Shown here in pieces: positions 63,711-64,000 of a DNA stretch of 64,000 nucleotides (position 1 is the stretch's first letter; every line of letters starts with the position of its first letter). Origin of the DNA: Psychrobacter sp. P2G3 (GTDB taxonomy: Bacteria > Pseudomonadota > Gammaproteobacteria > Pseudomonadales > Moraxellaceae); contig NZ_CP012529.1 in assembly GCF_001593285.1 (NCBI RefSeq), positions 1,178,001 to 1,242,000 on the forward strand, written 5' to 3'. The notes beneath the pieces are model-generated. The model saw nothing but the letters and a program-made list of their open reading frames with translations. It did no database searches and was not told the DNA's origin. A program made the translations under genes and the position numbers.

Positions 63711-64000
63711 CTAATACTTAGCATCCCAAACAATATCTCTATATCTATTTGGATTAGTATCTCCTTCAGAGCTAAATACTAAGACTACGGAGTCTTGATC
63801 CAAACCTAACTTTTCAAGTAGATCATGATTTGAGGGGTCGCTACAAAGCTTGTAAAGCACACCAAGTGTAATTGCGCCAGATTCTCCACTAATAACTCGA
63901 GGATCATCTTGTAAAGGATTACCCAGTACTCGCATACCAGTGGCAGTTACGTTGTCATCAACAGAAGCAAAGTAATTACTGCAATCTTTTAAAATCTGCC
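63711..64000 (-). CDS. dpaL: Diaminopropionate ammonia-lyase, C-terminal part (cut by window edge)
   Basis: The last 96 or so codons are present, and the frame is open to the window edge. The peptide reads NYFASVDDNVTATGMRVLGN followed by DPRVISGESGAITLG and GLDQDSVVLVFSSEGDTNPN, matching the C-terminus of the PLP-dependent DpaL/YgeX family, which turns 2,3-diaminopropionate into pyruvate and ammonia. The SGESGA segment belongs to the PLP phosphate region. The rest of the gene lies beyond 64000. Confidence 0.85.
   Translation of the reverse strand, partial: QILKDCSNYFASVDDNVTATGMRVLGNPLQDDPRVISGESGAITLGVLYKLCSDPSNHDLLEKLGLDQDSVVLVFSSEGDTNPNRYRDIVWDAKY

Overview
The window looks like chromosome from a Moraxellaceae bacterium, most likely Psychrobacter. 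The reasons are the ben/cat gene set with a BenM/CatM-type regulator and an ATAC-N7-GTAT site as described in Acinetobacter, the moderate A+T content, and a family of about 145-bp intergenic repeats scattered through the sequence. The genus is an inference from gene content; I ran no search. I saw no rRNA, tRNA or CRISPR array.

Layout. 1-10.4 kb: one minus-strand run catB-catC-catA-benA-benB-benC-benD-benE-catI-catJ (benzoate to catechol to 3-oxoadipyl-CoA), divergent from its LysR regulator. 10.4-14.4 kb: glycerate kinase, then cobT-cobS-cobC for cobalamin nucleotide-loop assembly. 14.4-22.7 kb: a minus-strand group made of a TVP38-type membrane domain fused to a flavin disulfide reductase, a YnjB-YnjC-YnjD ABC importer, a YnjF-like CDP-alcohol phosphotransferase and a fatty-acid hydroxylase-family protein, then a DoxX-like protein. 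23.2-36 kb: phenylalanine/tyrosine catabolism (tyrB, LysR, hpd, phhA, phhB, NhaC-type transporter, fahA, a VOC protein, a TRAP-type binding lipoprotein, IclR regulator, maiA) in which no classical homogentisate dioxygenase is visible. 36.3-46.3 kb: a lysine/pipecolate/2-aminoadipate cluster (LysR, class III aminotransferase, 2-oxoadipate dioxygenase HglS, AmaB, NhaC-type transporter, AmaA, CitE-like protein). 46.4-49.7 kb: a three-gene MacA/MacB-like ABC efflux operon. 49.7-55.3 kb: TetR regulator, two glutathione S-transferases and two MFS transporters; two promoters here carry the same operator over the -35 box. 55.9-61.7 kb: an unknown protein, a GST, a putative DarT1-associated NADAR-family protein, RluF, SRPBCC, DUF1244 and a peroxiredoxin. 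61.8-63.6 kb: a decaying stretch with an IS3 orfA remnant, a parvulin and a small gene broken by a frameshift and a 136-bp inverted-repeat element. The right edge holds the end of a diaminopropionate ammonia-lyase gene.

How the genes fit together. Three complete or near-complete catabolic routes (benzoate, Phe/Tyr, lysine via pipecolate) lie within 46 kb, each with its own LysR or IclR regulator; the two amino-acid routes also carry NhaC-family carriers that may be amino-acid importers. The points most worth following are the VOC protein occupying the place of homogentisate dioxygenase, the TVP38-reductase/Ynj cluster of unknown substrate, the TetR detoxification regulon with matching operators, and the NADAR protein without a visible toxin partner.
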